64,000 nucleotides of DNA from Bacteroidota bacterium. Lineage in GTDB: Bacteria > Bacteroidota > Bacteroidia > Bacteroidales > JAGONC01. Made by a program: the position numbers and the translations under genes. Shown here piece by piece: positions 47,624-56,537 of this stretch; position 1 is the first letter of the stretch, and the number at the start of each line of letters is the position of its first letter. The DNA lies in NCBI GenBank assembly GCA_026391695.1, contig JAPLDP010000085.1, positions 1 through 64,000 of the forward strand. Reading direction: 5' to 3'. The notes under the pieces were generated by a model. That model had not been told where the DNA came from, made no database searches, and saw only the letters and a program-made list of their open reading frames with translations.

Positions 47624-48091
47624 TTAAAATCTGAAATGGGAGAAGGCTTTGTTTGCCTCCGCCATCCTGTGTGTATCTTCTTTTTTCTTAAAAGCTGCAC
47701 CCTCTTCTTTATAGGCTGCCATAATTTCGCCTGCCAGTTTTTCCTGCATGGATTTCTCATGCCGTGCACGGGCATACTTGATCAGGTTTTTCATGCCTAT
47801 TGACAACTTTCGTGAAGGCCTGATCTCCGAAGGTATCTGGAATGTGGCGCCACCTATTCTGCGGCTTCTCACCTCAACAGAAGGTGTGACATTGGCCAGC
47901 GCTTTCTTCCATACCTCAAGCCCGTCTTCCTTGGTACGCTCAGTGACCTGATCAATGGCGTCATAGAAAACCTGAAACGCCACGCTTTTCTTGCCTCTCA
48001 GCATAATATTGCCAACAAATTTGGTCACCAGAGGATCATTAAACTTCGGATCCGGTGACAATTCTCTCTTTTTTGGCTTTGATTTCCTCAT
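47624..48091 (-). CDS. rpsG: 30S ribosomal protein S7
   Basis: 155 residues: [40 protein letters not shown] and [21 protein letters not shown] primary binder of the 16S 3' domain near the E site. Between rpsL and fusA. Confidence 0.98.
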   Translation of the reverse strand: MRKSKPKKRELSPDPKFNDPLVTKFVGNIMLRGKKSVAFQVFYDAIDQVTERTKEDGLEVWKKALANVTPSVEVRSRRIGGATFQIPSEIRPSRKLSIGMKNLIKYARARHEKSMQEKLAGEIMAAYKEEGAAFKKKEDTHRMAEANKAFSHFRF

Positions 48092-48139
48092 CTCTGATGA
48101 ATTATTTTTAAATTTCCTAATCTAAAACTATTATTTGAT

Positions 48140-48158
48140 CATTGATCACTGATCAATG
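48140..48158. other. 19-base perfect palindrome after rpsL
   Basis: CATTGATCACTGATCAATG is a perfect palindrome around a central C, starting right after the rpsL stop. Related TGATCAATGATCAAT text is present between the two GH53 genes at about 50137-50166. It may be a member of a dispersed GATCA-rich repeat. Confidence 0.5.
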
Positions 48159-48159
48159 T

Positions 48160-48540
48160 CTACGCCTTTTTCTTCGGCCTCTTAGCCCCGTACTTGGAGC
48201 GGCGCTGTGCCCTGCCTTCGACACCTGACGTATCAAGAGCACCGCGGATGATGTGATACCTTACACCGGGAAGGTCTTTCACCCTGCCACCCCTGATCAT
48301 GACGATGGAGTGCTCCTGCAGGTTATGGCCTTCGCCGGGGATGTAGGCTGTCACTTCTGTTTGATTGGTCAAACGCACCCTGGCCACCTTGCGCATGGCT
48401 GAATTGGGCTTCTTTGGCGTGGTGGTATAAACCCTGGTGCAAACACCCCTGCGCTGAGGACAGGAGTCCAGAGCCGGAGACTTGCTTTTATACGTCAGCT
48501 TATTCCTTCCCTTACGTACTAATTGTTGAATAGTTGGCAT
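48160..48540 (-). CDS. rpsL: 30S ribosomal protein S12
   Basis: 126 residues. [20 protein letters not shown], then [20 protein letters not shown] and [19 protein letters not shown]. The K-P-N and K-D-L-P-G loops where streptomycin resistance mutations occur have the wild-type residues. First gene of the superoperon. Confidence 0.98.
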   Translation of the reverse strand: MPTIQQLVRKGRNKLTYKSKSPALDSCPQRRGVCTRVYTTTPKKPNSAMRKVARVRLTNQTEVTAYIPGEGHNLQEHSIVMIRGGRVKDLPGVRYHIIRGALDTSGVEGRAQRRSKYGAKRPKKKA

Positions 48541-48590
48541 ATCAACGGTTTTGATTATTATTCACTTCGTCGTCCTCAAAAAAAGGACTG

Positions 48591-48598
48591 CAAAAGTA
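48591..48598 (-). promoter_or_regulatory. proximal minus-7 element for rpsL
   Basis: On the minus strand TACTTTTG within TGTACTTTTGCAG, 51 bases before the rpsL start. No TTG is seen at the proper minus-33 distance; an A/T-rich TTTTTTAC stretch lies there. Confidence 0.5.
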
Positions 48599-48794
48599 CA
48601 CAATTATTTATATTCTGAAGTAAAAAATCAGGAAAGAAATGATTTTGGTAAGACTGACAGGCTGACCGGAGCATGTGAACTGATCCTGTTAGCAGAAACC
48701 TATAGCTGTCTTACTTTGTCAGGTTTCCTAAATTGTTTTACTTTGATAATCACCACCTCAGTTTTTAAAAACCGGGCAGCAATTTTAGCGGGTG

Positions 48795-48824
48795 CAAAAG
48801 TACAACATTTTTTTAAAAAAACAA
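48795..48824 (-). promoter_or_regulatory. distal promoter for the ribosomal superoperon
   Basis: On the minus strand TTG (48822-48824), 19 bases, then TACTTTTG (48795-48802), followed by CACC. This matches TTG-N19-TAnnTTTG closely. It would give a leader of about 250 bases before rpsL. The region 48541-49053 has no convincing gene. Confidence 0.65.
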
Positions 48825-48987
48825 TTTTTGATAATATTTTTGCTAAAATTATCCGCACTTATGACTTGCCCTGCCATTAAGGACAGGAAGATAAGAGAGC
48901 GTGATCCTGGCATGAATCCAAGTCTGTTCATTTCGAAAAATCATAACTGATTAACTCGAAGACCGATCTTTAAAATCGATTATTATG

Positions 48988-48995
48988 TATCTTTG
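48988..48995 (+). promoter_or_regulatory. minus-7 element for the GH53 genes
   Basis: TATCTTTG, matching TAnnTTTG, 58 bases before the first GH53 start. The minus-33 region is unclear; a CGAT..ATCG short palindrome lies upstream at 48964-48979. Confidence 0.45.
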
Positions 48996-49053
48996 ACTGT
49001 GATTATCTCAATCAGCAACTGTCCTCAGGACGTTGATCCAAATAGTAAAACAA

Positions 49054-50127
49054 ATGAGGCCAAAACTCTTTTTAACGGCATTTTTTTTACTGATTATTAG
49101 CTGTGGTAAAGATAATGTTTCGGATAATTCTTCTCCAGATAATTTTATCCGCGGTGCTGACCTGTCATATCTTCCTGAAATAGAAACCTATTCGATTCGT
49201 TTTTATGATGCTGAAGGAAAATCTAAAGATGTTCTGACTATTCTGAAAGAAGCAGGCTGCAACACCATCCGGTTAAGGCTCTGGTATGCCCCACCAAGCA
49301 ATCATTCCGGATTTGATGAAGTCCTGGCCTTCTCGGAGAGAATCAAAAACGCCGGATTGAAAGTCTATCTCACCGTTCATTACTCTGACACATGGGCAGA
49401 TCCTGGGAAACAAACTATTCCTCTAACCTGGCAAAACTTAAATATCGACCAATTAAAGGATAGCATTTACGCTTATACATATCGGATTATGACAGCCATT
49501 CAACCGGATTTCATCTCTATCGGCAATGAAATAAACTCAGGACTCCTCTGGGATTTGGGCCAAATTGATCATCCAGCCAATTTCATTGCATTGCTGAAAG
49601 AAGGAACCCGTGCTGTCAGAGATGCCTCAGGTAAAACAAAAATCATCATCCACTTTGCCGGCATTGAGGGTTCAGATTGGTTCTTCAACCTGATCAGCAC
49701 CAACACTGTTGACTTTGATATCATCGGCATTTCCTATTATCCCTTCTGGCACGGAAAAGATCTGGAGTCCATGAAAAATGCATTGACCAGCCTAAGCAAT
49801 GTCAGCGGAAAAGAAATACTCATTGCCGAAACCGCTTACCCTTTTACATTGGGATGGAACGACTGGACGAATAATATCATCGGCACAGCTGATCAGTTAG
49901 TCTCCGGGTATCCTGCAACACCTCAGGGACAGGCCAGTTTTATGCTGGCCATGAAGGAAGCTATCCGGTCGGTAAACAAAGGTATTGGTTTCTGTTATTG
50001 GGGAGGTGAATGGATTGCTTTCAAAGGACCGCAGTCAACAAACGGATCAAACTGGGAAAATCTGACACTTTTTGATTTCGATAATAAAGCCCTTCCTGTA
50101 ATGAGTGTATTTAAGAAAGAACCGTAA
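49054..50127 (+). CDS. endo-beta-1,4-galactanase, GH53 (lipoprotein)
   Basis: 357 residues from the ATG at 49054, which places a lipobox (L-I-I-S-C) at the right distance; the upstream frame start lacks it. GH53 TIM barrel: IRGADLSYLPEIE, NTIRLRLWYAP, VHYSDTWADPGKQ, acid/base Glu159 in ISIGNEINSG and nucleophile Glu259 in ILIAETAYP, ending FCYWGGEW. It cuts beta-1,4-galactan side chains of pectin; the lipid anchor suggests the cell surface. First gene of a plus-strand enzyme cluster with a second GH53 and a GH2. Confidence 0.93.
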   Translation: MRPKLFLTAFFLLIISCGKDNVSDNSSPDNFIRGADLSYLPEIETYSIRFYDAEGKSKDVLTILKEAGCNTIRLRLWYAPPSNHSGFDEVLAFSERIKNAGLKVYLTVHYSDTWADPGKQTIPLTWQNLNIDQLKDSIYAYTYRIMTAIQPDFISIGNEINSGLLWDLGQIDHPANFIALLKEGTRAVRDASGKTKIIIHFAGIEGSDWFFNLISTNTVDFDIIGISYYPFWHGKDLESMKNALTSLSNVSGKEILIAETAYPFTLGWNDWTNNIIGTADQLVSGYPATPQGQASFMLAMKEAIRSVNKGIGFCYWGGEWIAFKGPQSTNGSNWENLTLFDFDNKALPVMSVFKKEP

Positions 50128-50196
50128 TCTTATACAATGATCAATGATCAATTATCAACGATCAATTGAACAGAATTAGTTATTAATGATTTAGCC

Positions 50197-51270
50197 ATGT
50201 CAAGAAAAGTATCGTTACCACACAGGAAACCAGCAGGTTATATTTACGTTTTACTGTTGACTCTATTTCAGATCATCTGGTATTCCGGTATAAACGCCCA
50301 GGAATATGCCATCGGAGCTGATCTTTCATTTCTGAAAGCCGCAGAAGACCAGGATTTTGAATTCAGGGAGAATGGCGCGGGAAAAGCCGGATTACAAATT
50401 TTCAGAGACCACGGCTATAACTGGATCAGGTTACGTCTTTTTCACACGCCCACCGAGCTTCCCAATGACCTGGAGTATACCATTGCCCTGGCAAAGGAAG
50501 CAAAGAACATGGGATACAAGTTCCTGCTTGATTATCATTATTCCGACACCTGGGCTGATCCGGGTAAACAGTATATTCCCAAATCCTGGGAGGGAAAAAC
50601 ACATGAGGAGCTAGTCGTTGCGGTATTTGAATATTCACGGGAGACAATGACTGCATTCAGGGATGCGGATGCTTCTCCCGATATGGTGCAGGTTGGCAAT
50701 GAAGTTATCAACGGCATGCTATGGCCTGATGGACGAATACCGGATAACTGGGATCACTTCGCCCAACTTCTACAGGCCGGTATTAACGGTGTGATCGCCG
50801 GCTGTGGCAATCTTCCCCGGCCCCAGATTATGATCCACATCGACCAGGGTGGAAATAAAGAACGAACAAAATATTTTTTCGATAAAATAATTGACTATAA
50901 CATCAGTTTCGATGTCATCGGACAGTCTTATTATCCCTGGTGGCATGGTAGTCTGCTGAACTTACGTGAAAATATGAATTTCATGGCACGCGAGTATAAA
51001 AAGCCCATTATTCTGGTTGAAGTTGCCTATTGCTCCAATCCTACCGAGTACGTCAATAAACCTGCACCATTTCCGGAAACACCAGAAGGACAAAAGGAAT
51101 TTCTTGCAGAGGTGAACCGCATTGTTTTGAGCACTCCCGACAATCTGGGTGCAGGGATTTTCTGGTGGGAACCTGCTACCATTTTTGACACTTCAAACCG
51201 GGATTTTTTTGATGATAAAGGCAATGTATTGCCGGTGATTGACGTCTTTGATAAGTATACAAGGCATTAA
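50197..51270 (+). CDS. endo-beta-1,4-galactanase, GH53 (secreted)
   Basis: 357 residues. Long signal peptide to INAQ (about residue 35), without a lipobox, so periplasmic or released, unlike the lipidated paralogue before it. The barrel has YAIGADLSFLKAAED, WIRLRLFHTP, DYHYSDTWADPGKQ, acid/base Glu169 in VQVGNEVINGM and nucleophile Glu275 in IILVEVAYC, ending FWWEPA. The pair may split surface cutting and periplasmic shortening of galactan. Confidence 0.93.
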   Translation: MSRKVSLPHRKPAGYIYVLLLTLFQIIWYSGINAQEYAIGADLSFLKAAEDQDFEFRENGAGKAGLQIFRDHGYNWIRLRLFHTPTELPNDLEYTIALAKEAKNMGYKFLLDYHYSDTWADPGKQYIPKSWEGKTHEELVVAVFEYSRETMTAFRDADASPDMVQVGNEVINGMLWPDGRIPDNWDHFAQLLQAGINGVIAGCGNLPRPQIMIHIDQGGNKERTKYFFDKIIDYNISFDVIGQSYYPWWHGSLLNLRENMNFMAREYKKPIILVEVAYCSNPTEYVNKPAPFPETPEGQKEFLAEVNRIVLSTPDNLGAGIFWWEPATIFDTSNRDFFDDKGNVLPVIDVFDKYTRH

Positions 51271-51326
51271 ATCATATCGTGTACTTGTTGACATTTTCAC
51301 CCAAATATACAATTTAGCTTCAATTA

Positions 51327-53693
51327 ATGAGAACCAAATTCCGCCTGCTGAATATTTTAATCCTATTAATCGGTTTTGCTTTTACCGGTTGTCAGGAGAA
51401 ACTTAAAAATACCTCCTGGTCAACTCAAAAATTCAACGGTAATTGGGAATTTATTCTTTCGGCCGACAGCACATCTATCTTTTCAACTGATATTGATGAT
51501 CTTCAATGGCAAAGTGTTAAACTGCCGCATTCTCCTGTTATAGAACCACTGGTCGTGAACAATCAGTGGCAAGGGATATGCTGGTACCGTAAAGACTTTG
51601 TACTGCCTGACTACACCAAAGGAAAACTTCTTTTCCTGAAATTTGAAGGTGCCATGAATGTTGCAGATGTATGGATAAACGGAATTAAAAAAATTACACA
51701 CCTGGGAGGATACCTGCCGTTTGCGGTTGATTTTACCAAAGAAGCCAATATTGGAGGACAGAATCATGTGATTGTAAGGTTGGACAACCGGGACAATCCT
51801 ATAACCGGGCCTAAGCCACTTAAACAGCTTGATTTCAATATGTATGGCGGATTATACCGTGACGCTTTTCTCATTATTAAAAATCCCCTTTTTATAACAG
51901 ATGCAGTTTATGCAAACAAGCCCGGCAGTGGAGGGATATTTATCAGCTATCCGGAAGTTTCGGAAAAAGAAGCCATTATTAAGGTAAAAACGCTTGTAAT
52001 GAATGCCGACAGCAGAGATAAACGTTTCTATATACAGCATGAATTATGGAAAGGAAATGAGATGACCGTCATGGTTAAATCATCAGAGCAATTTCTAGAG
52101 ACCGGTGATGACTGTGAAGTTGTTGTTGATATCAGTCTGAAATCACCTGAATTATGGTCACCGTCATCTCCCACTTTATATAAGCTGGTGACAGTGGTGA
52201 TCAATGACCGGCATGTCATTGATACGGATACCACCCGGATTGGCATCAGGCATTTCGATATTGCCCCAAATTATTTTGCTATAAACGGTAAAGAGATCTT
52301 CCTGCGTGGGGTTAATCGTCACCAAGAATATCCATATGTAGGTTATGCCTTAAGTAATGAAGCTCAATACAGGGATGCCCGGAAAATCAAGGATGCCGGA
52401 TTTGACTTTGTTCGTTTATCACATTACCCTCATTCACCAGCTTTCATGGATGCTTGTGATGAACTAGGCATTGTCGTTCTCGATGCTATCTTAGGATGGC
52501 AGTATTTCAGCGAGGATGATGCATTTCAATCACAGGTACTGCAATGTTGTCGTGATCTCATCCGAAGGGACAGGAATCATGCATGTGTAATGGCGTGGGA
52601 AGTTTCGCTAAATGAATCTGCCATGTCAAAAGAGTTTATTGATAAGGCTGTTGCCATTGCCCATCAGGAGTATCCTGGTGATCAATGTTTCACAGCCGGT
52701 TGGATAAATTACGGATATGACATTTTTCTTCAGGCACGGCAGCACCGTCTGCAATATTATGAAGAACCTGATAAACCATATATTGTATCAGAATATGGAG
52801 ATTGGGAGTATTATGCCATGAATGCAGGATTCAATCAGGAGCGATGGCAGGATCTTTTACAGGAAGATCGTTCCAGCAGGCAGTTGCTTTCAAGCGGGGA
52901 AACGAGGTTATTGCAACAGGCCACAAATATTCAGGAGGCACAGAATGATAATTTCACCACTCCTGCCTTTGCCGATGGATACTGGGTGATGTATGATTAT
53001 AACCGGGGTTTTGCCAATGACCTGGAAGCCTCTGGGATCATGTCGATAAACCGTCTGCCCAAGTTCGGTTATTACTTCTTTCAGAGCCAGCGCGATGCCC
53101 CTGAGGTTTTATCAACCTATACTTCTGGTCCGATGGCATTTATTGCAACTTACTGGAATGAGAAATCAGACCTTAATGTGCGCGTCTTCAGCAATTGCGA
53201 AGAAGTTGAACTGTCATTGAATGGTGAGGTAATAGCACGGCAAGGTCTGGATTCAAACCGGATGTCAACAAATCTGACACATCCACCTTTCACATTTAAA
53301 ATAAAGGAGTTCAAATCCGGTACACTCACGGCCAACGGTTATATCCATGGAGACAACGTCGTAAGGCATTCGGTTTCAACGCCTGGTAATCCTGTTGCTG
53401 TCAGGCTGAGCTATGATGAGAGTGGGTGTCCACCAAAAGCAAACGTCAATGATATTCTTTTTATATATGCTCGTCTCGAGGATATGAATGGCACGGTTGT
53501 TCCGGTGAATGGCGTAAAGATCGATTTTGCGATTACTGGAGATGCAGAGCTTATAAATCCGGATAATACAGATAGTGAGGCAGGCATTGCAACGGCCCTG
53601 GTCAGGATCGGTGAGGCACACGGAGAAATTTCTATCCGGGCTGTCTGTAAAAATCTTTTACCTGGAAATTTAAAAATACCTGTTGTGAGGTAA
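51327..53693 (+). CDS. beta-galactosidase-type glycoside hydrolase, GH2 (lipoprotein)
   Basis: 788 residues with a lipobox (F-A-F-T-G-C). Order: jelly-roll sugar-binding domain (about 30-190, FNGNWEF and GICWYRKDF), Ig-like domain, TIM barrel from about 325 (RGVNRHQEYPYVGYAL), acid/base Glu430 in V-S-L-N-E-S (usual form S-x-G-N-E), nucleophile Glu489 in I-V-S-E-Y-G, then two C-terminal Ig-like domains, the last resembling bacterial Ig/invasin modules. It likely releases galactose from galacto-oligosaccharides made by the GH53 enzymes. The barrel start and the wording of the acid/base loop differ from LacZ, so other beta-linked sugars are possible. Confidence 0.88.
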   Translation: MRTKFRLLNILILLIGFAFTGCQEKLKNTSWSTQKFNGNWEFILSADSTSIFSTDIDDLQWQSVKLPHSPVIEPLVVNNQWQGICWYRKDFVLPDYTKGKLLFLKFEGAMNVADVWINGIKKITHLGGYLPFAVDFTKEANIGGQNHVIVRLDNRDNPITGPKPLKQLDFNMYGGLYRDAFLIIKNPLFITDAVYANKPGSGGIFISYPEVSEKEAIIKVKTLVMNADSRDKRFYIQHELWKGNEMTVMVKSSEQFLETGDDCEVVVDISLKSPELWSPSSPTLYKLVTVVINDRHVIDTDTTRIGIRHFDIAPNYFAINGKEIFLRGVNRHQEYPYVGYALSNEAQYRDARKIKDAGFDFVRLSHYPHSPAFMDACDELGIVVLDAILGWQYFSEDDAFQSQVLQCCRDLIRRDRNHACVMAWEVSLNESAMSKEFIDKAVAIAHQEYPGDQCFTAGWINYGYDIFLQARQHRLQYYEEPDKPYIVSEYGDWEYYAMNAGFNQERWQDLLQEDRSSRQLLSSGETRLLQQATNIQEAQNDNFTTPAFADGYWVMYDYNRGFANDLEASGIMSINRLPKFGYYFFQSQRDAPEVLSTYTSGPMAFIATYWNEKSDLNVRVFSNCEEVELSLNGEVIARQGLDSNRMSTNLTHPPFTFKIKEFKSGTLTANGYIHGDNVVRHSVSTPGNPVAVRLSYDESGCPPKANVNDILFIYARLEDMNGTVVPVNGVKIDFAITGDAELINPDNTDSEAGIATALVRIGEAHGEISIRAVCKNLLPGNLKIPVVR

Positions 53694-53700
53694 TAAAATA

Positions 53701-53750
53701 AAAAAGGCTGTCCGGGTGATTAAAATAATCTCTGCGACAGCCTCTTTTTA
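53701..53750. terminator. bidirectional terminator between PUL halves
   Basis: AAAAAGGCTGTC pairs with GACAGCCTCTTTTT around a 22-base loop, giving A-runs on one side and T-runs on the other. It lies between the converging GH2 and SusE/F-like genes. Confidence 0.75.
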
Positions 53751-53766
53751 TTAACCGATCGCCGCT

Positions 53767-54909
53767 TTATTGCTGTTCGACCGTGTACTGCATGGTCGTC
53801 AGATCAACAGTGATCTTGTATTGGCCTGCAACACTGGGAGCGGGGATGCCAGGTGGATCCGGTACGCCTTCCGTAGGTCGATATATGAGAAATCCCTTTT
53901 TGTTGGATCCGTCACCATTTGTCCCCCATTGCGGAGCCCACTGACCTGACACTTCCAGGAATTTCATAGTACCTGTCGCATTAAGTGTAGTTATAATACT
54001 GAACACATGAGGCTGATCTTCTGTCAGTTTCAGCCCTGCAGTGTTATCCCATCCGGCAAGAGTTGCATCACCAAGCAGGTACAATTCCCCGGATGTCAGG
54101 AAGGTTTCATAGGCAAGCTGCAGTGTGTCGGCCATAATGTAATATGGTCCAGCATCGACACCAACGGGGATGGCAGGCGGATCCGGCACACTTTCCGTCG
54201 GCCTGTATACCAATATTCCTCCTTCAGCAGTACCGGTCGCATCTGTTCCCCACTGCGGAGCCCACTGACCTAAAACCGAAATGAATTTGATATATTGTGC
54301 GCTACCGGGTGTGAGAGTTTCCACTCTTGCAAATTGACCTTGTCCGATATGCTCCATCGGAAGTGCCAGTATATTGCTCCATCCTATAGTTGTACCGCTG
54401 CCGAGCAGATAGATCGGCTTTATAAATATCTCATCACTGTATGGCGTAATGGTCAGAGTGATCACAGCAGATATAACATTTGAATAAGTAGTTATACTGT
54501 TGACAAAAGAGCGAACGCGGAAGGCGAGATCATAGGCAACGTCAGGATCAAGCTCTAAAACCAGAAGAATCTTATTCATCTGGGTAACTGTCATTTCATA
54601 AGCCGTACTGGTGGTGGAAGTGAGGGTATACGGACTGGAGAAATTGTTTTGTTCCAGGTCCATCTCCAGGATATACTTTGTAGTCTCAAGATCAGTCAGA
54701 TTGTAATGTGTTTCAGACCATATGAACGTGGTAAGCACACTGTCGGCCTGATCTTTTAAAAGCACGAATGAGGATCCGCTAGTAGGGCTTGAAATTTCTG
54801 GTTTAACCGCCTGGCTTGGGTCCAGTTTCGGGTCTCTCAGCTCTTTCTCACAGGAAAAGAGTAAGCCTAATCCTATGAAAACTGTTACTATAAATGCTAT
54901 CTTTTTCAT
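53767..54909 (-). CDS. SusE/SusF-like surface glycan-binding lipoprotein
   Basis: 380 residues with a lipobox (G-L-L-F-S-C). The N-terminal SusE-type Ig domain (about 35-150, FIWSETHYNLTDLETTKYIL) is followed by two copies of a CBM-like module of about 105 residues. Both copies carry I/LYLLG..T.GW near their start and GQWAPQWGT, then YRPTE.VPDPP. Surface-exposed, binding the target polysaccharide for the SusCD transporter. Last gene of susC-susD-susE, 20 bp after susD. Confidence 0.9.
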   Translation of the reverse strand: MKKIAFIVTVFIGLGLLFSCEKELRDPKLDPSQAVKPEISSPTSGSSFVLLKDQADSVLTTFIWSETHYNLTDLETTKYILEMDLEQNNFSSPYTLTSTTSTAYEMTVTQMNKILLVLELDPDVAYDLAFRVRSFVNSITTYSNVISAVITLTITPYSDEIFIKPIYLLGSGTTIGWSNILALPMEHIGQGQFARVETLTPGSAQYIKFISVLGQWAPQWGTDATGTAEGGILVYRPTESVPDPPAIPVGVDAGPYYIMADTLQLAYETFLTSGELYLLGDATLAGWDNTAGLKLTEDQPHVFSIITTLNATGTMKFLEVSGQWAPQWGTNGDGSNKKGFLIYRPTEGVPDPPGIPAPSVAGQYKITVDLTTMQYTVEQQ

Positions 54910-54929
54910 TCCTATAATGTTTTAAAGAA

Positions 54930-56513
54930 TTAATAACCTGGATTCTGTATAAGATTTGGATTTGCGTTGAGATCTGAGGACGGGATCGGGAAGAGATTGT
55001 ACTTCACATCAGTAGCTAAGCCTCCACTCACATTTCCTTTCCAGGGCCAGAGATAATCGCCGCCGGTAAAGAGTCCATACCTGATCAGGTCAGTTCTCCT
55101 ATGGCATTCCCAGTAAAGTTCACGTGCTCTTTCATCGAGGATGAATGGCAGGTCAATCTGGGTAACATCTCCTGAAGCATCACCATAAGCTCTTTCCCTG
55201 ATTGCGTTGATATAACCGAGAGCAGTTCCTATATCTCCGCCTGTACCACCTCTCAGGACTGCTTCCGCATACATCAGGTAGACATCTGCTAATCTGAACA
55301 TCGGAAAGTCAGTATCCGTATGAACGAGATTAGAGCCCGGAGCACCACCCCTGGTCACATTTTTAAATTTGGTAGTCGGATATCCATTTGTAAAGTTGGA
55401 GATATCGGTGATTTCCAGACTTTGCCCATCAGTATAAAACGTGGCACGGCTATCTGTATTGCCGGTAATATCATCAAACTTATTTACGAAAGCGCTGGTA
55501 GCTCTGATACCTCCCCATCCTCCGTCGATGCCGAATGCACTGGGATTCATGTTACCGCCAACCTCGGAATGAATAATAAAGGTGGTTCCTCCCCATGTCC
55601 TCGTATTATTACCATCGAATGTAACCGGGAAGATGACCTCGTCGAGGTTGGCATTATCAGCCAGGAAGAGATTCTGATAAACCGGTTCAAGAGAATATCC
55701 TGCATCGATGATCTTATTACAATAAGTGAGACACTCGGTATATTTAGGTTCTCCGATATAGACCTCGGCATTCAAATACAGTTTTGCCAGAAGCATCCAG
55801 GCAGCTGCTTTGTCAGCCCGGGCATATTCGTTCTGCCTGGCATCGATAAGGAGGTTTTCAATATCCAGTAATTCGCTTTCAATATATTTATAAAGGTCAG
55901 GTCTTAAAATCCGTTGCGGGAAGAATACTCCAACCTGATCATTGTCGGTGACGAACGGTACATTGCCAAACAGATCCAGGGCATGCCAGTAACTCAGAGC
56001 CCTCAGAAAGCGTGCCTCTGCACGATAATATTGGATATCTGTTCTCAGCTGACCACTCACACCACGCTCATCAAGCTTGCTGTCGGCAGTTTGACGTATA
56101 TATTCATTGCATAGAGATATTTGGACGAAGATACGGGAATACATAGCCGCGATAAAGACATCACTTGCTCCCCAGGTCTGCCAGTGCAGATCTTTGATGG
56201 TCTGGTCATTCCATCCGATGACCGCCTCATCGGTCGTCAGTTCCTGATGATACCAGTAACCTCTGAGATATTGTCCGAATCCTTCATCTATGCCGCTGAT
56301 ATCAGAGTTGCCATGCGGGCCTGTCTGTCCGGATACGGCTAATCCGGCATATAATTTTGCCAGGACCTGCCTGTATGAGGAAGGATTATCATAAACTTTT
56401 GCAGCCGTTACTTCATCTTTATCCAATGGTATCGTATCCAGATCTTTAATGCAGGAAGAAAATGCCAGGACAAGTGCTGCAGTAATCAGAGTGATATTCA
56501 ATAACTTTTTCAT
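54930..56513 (-). CDS. SusD/RagB-family nutrient-binding lipoprotein
   Basis: 527 residues with a lipobox (L-A-F-S-S-C, Cys21). TPR-like helices of the SusD fold are visible: YRAEARFLRALSYWHALDLFGNVPFV, AAAWMLLAKLYLNAEVYIG, FPMFRLADVYLMYAEAVLRGG and the terminal PIPSSDLNANPNLIQNPGY. It forms the lid on the SusC barrel and binds oligosaccharide at the outer surface. 24 bp after susC. Confidence 0.96.
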   Translation of the reverse strand: MKKLLNITLITAALVLAFSSCIKDLDTIPLDKDEVTAAKVYDNPSSYRQVLAKLYAGLAVSGQTGPHGNSDISGIDEGFGQYLRGYWYHQELTTDEAVIGWNDQTIKDLHWQTWGASDVFIAAMYSRIFVQISLCNEYIRQTADSKLDERGVSGQLRTDIQYYRAEARFLRALSYWHALDLFGNVPFVTDNDQVGVFFPQRILRPDLYKYIESELLDIENLLIDARQNEYARADKAAAWMLLAKLYLNAEVYIGEPKYTECLTYCNKIIDAGYSLEPVYQNLFLADNANLDEVIFPVTFDGNNTRTWGGTTFIIHSEVGGNMNPSAFGIDGGWGGIRATSAFVNKFDDITGNTDSRATFYTDGQSLEITDISNFTNGYPTTKFKNVTRGGAPGSNLVHTDTDFPMFRLADVYLMYAEAVLRGGTGGDIGTALGYINAIRERAYGDASGDVTQIDLPFILDERARELYWECHRRTDLIRYGLFTGGDYLWPWKGNVSGGLATDVKYNLFPIPSSDLNANPNLIQNPGY

Positions 56514-56537
56514 AATTATTCTGAATTTGAAGGTTAA

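Noticed and set aside
47596-47775. 60-codon N-terminal extension of EF-G
   Set aside because: The extension overlaps rpsG in another frame, and the normal EF-G start at 47595 fits the family exactly.
48551-48880. 109-residue plus-strand open frame upstream of rpsL
   Set aside because: It overlaps the ribosomal promoters in antisense, is A/T-driven and has no recognisable features.
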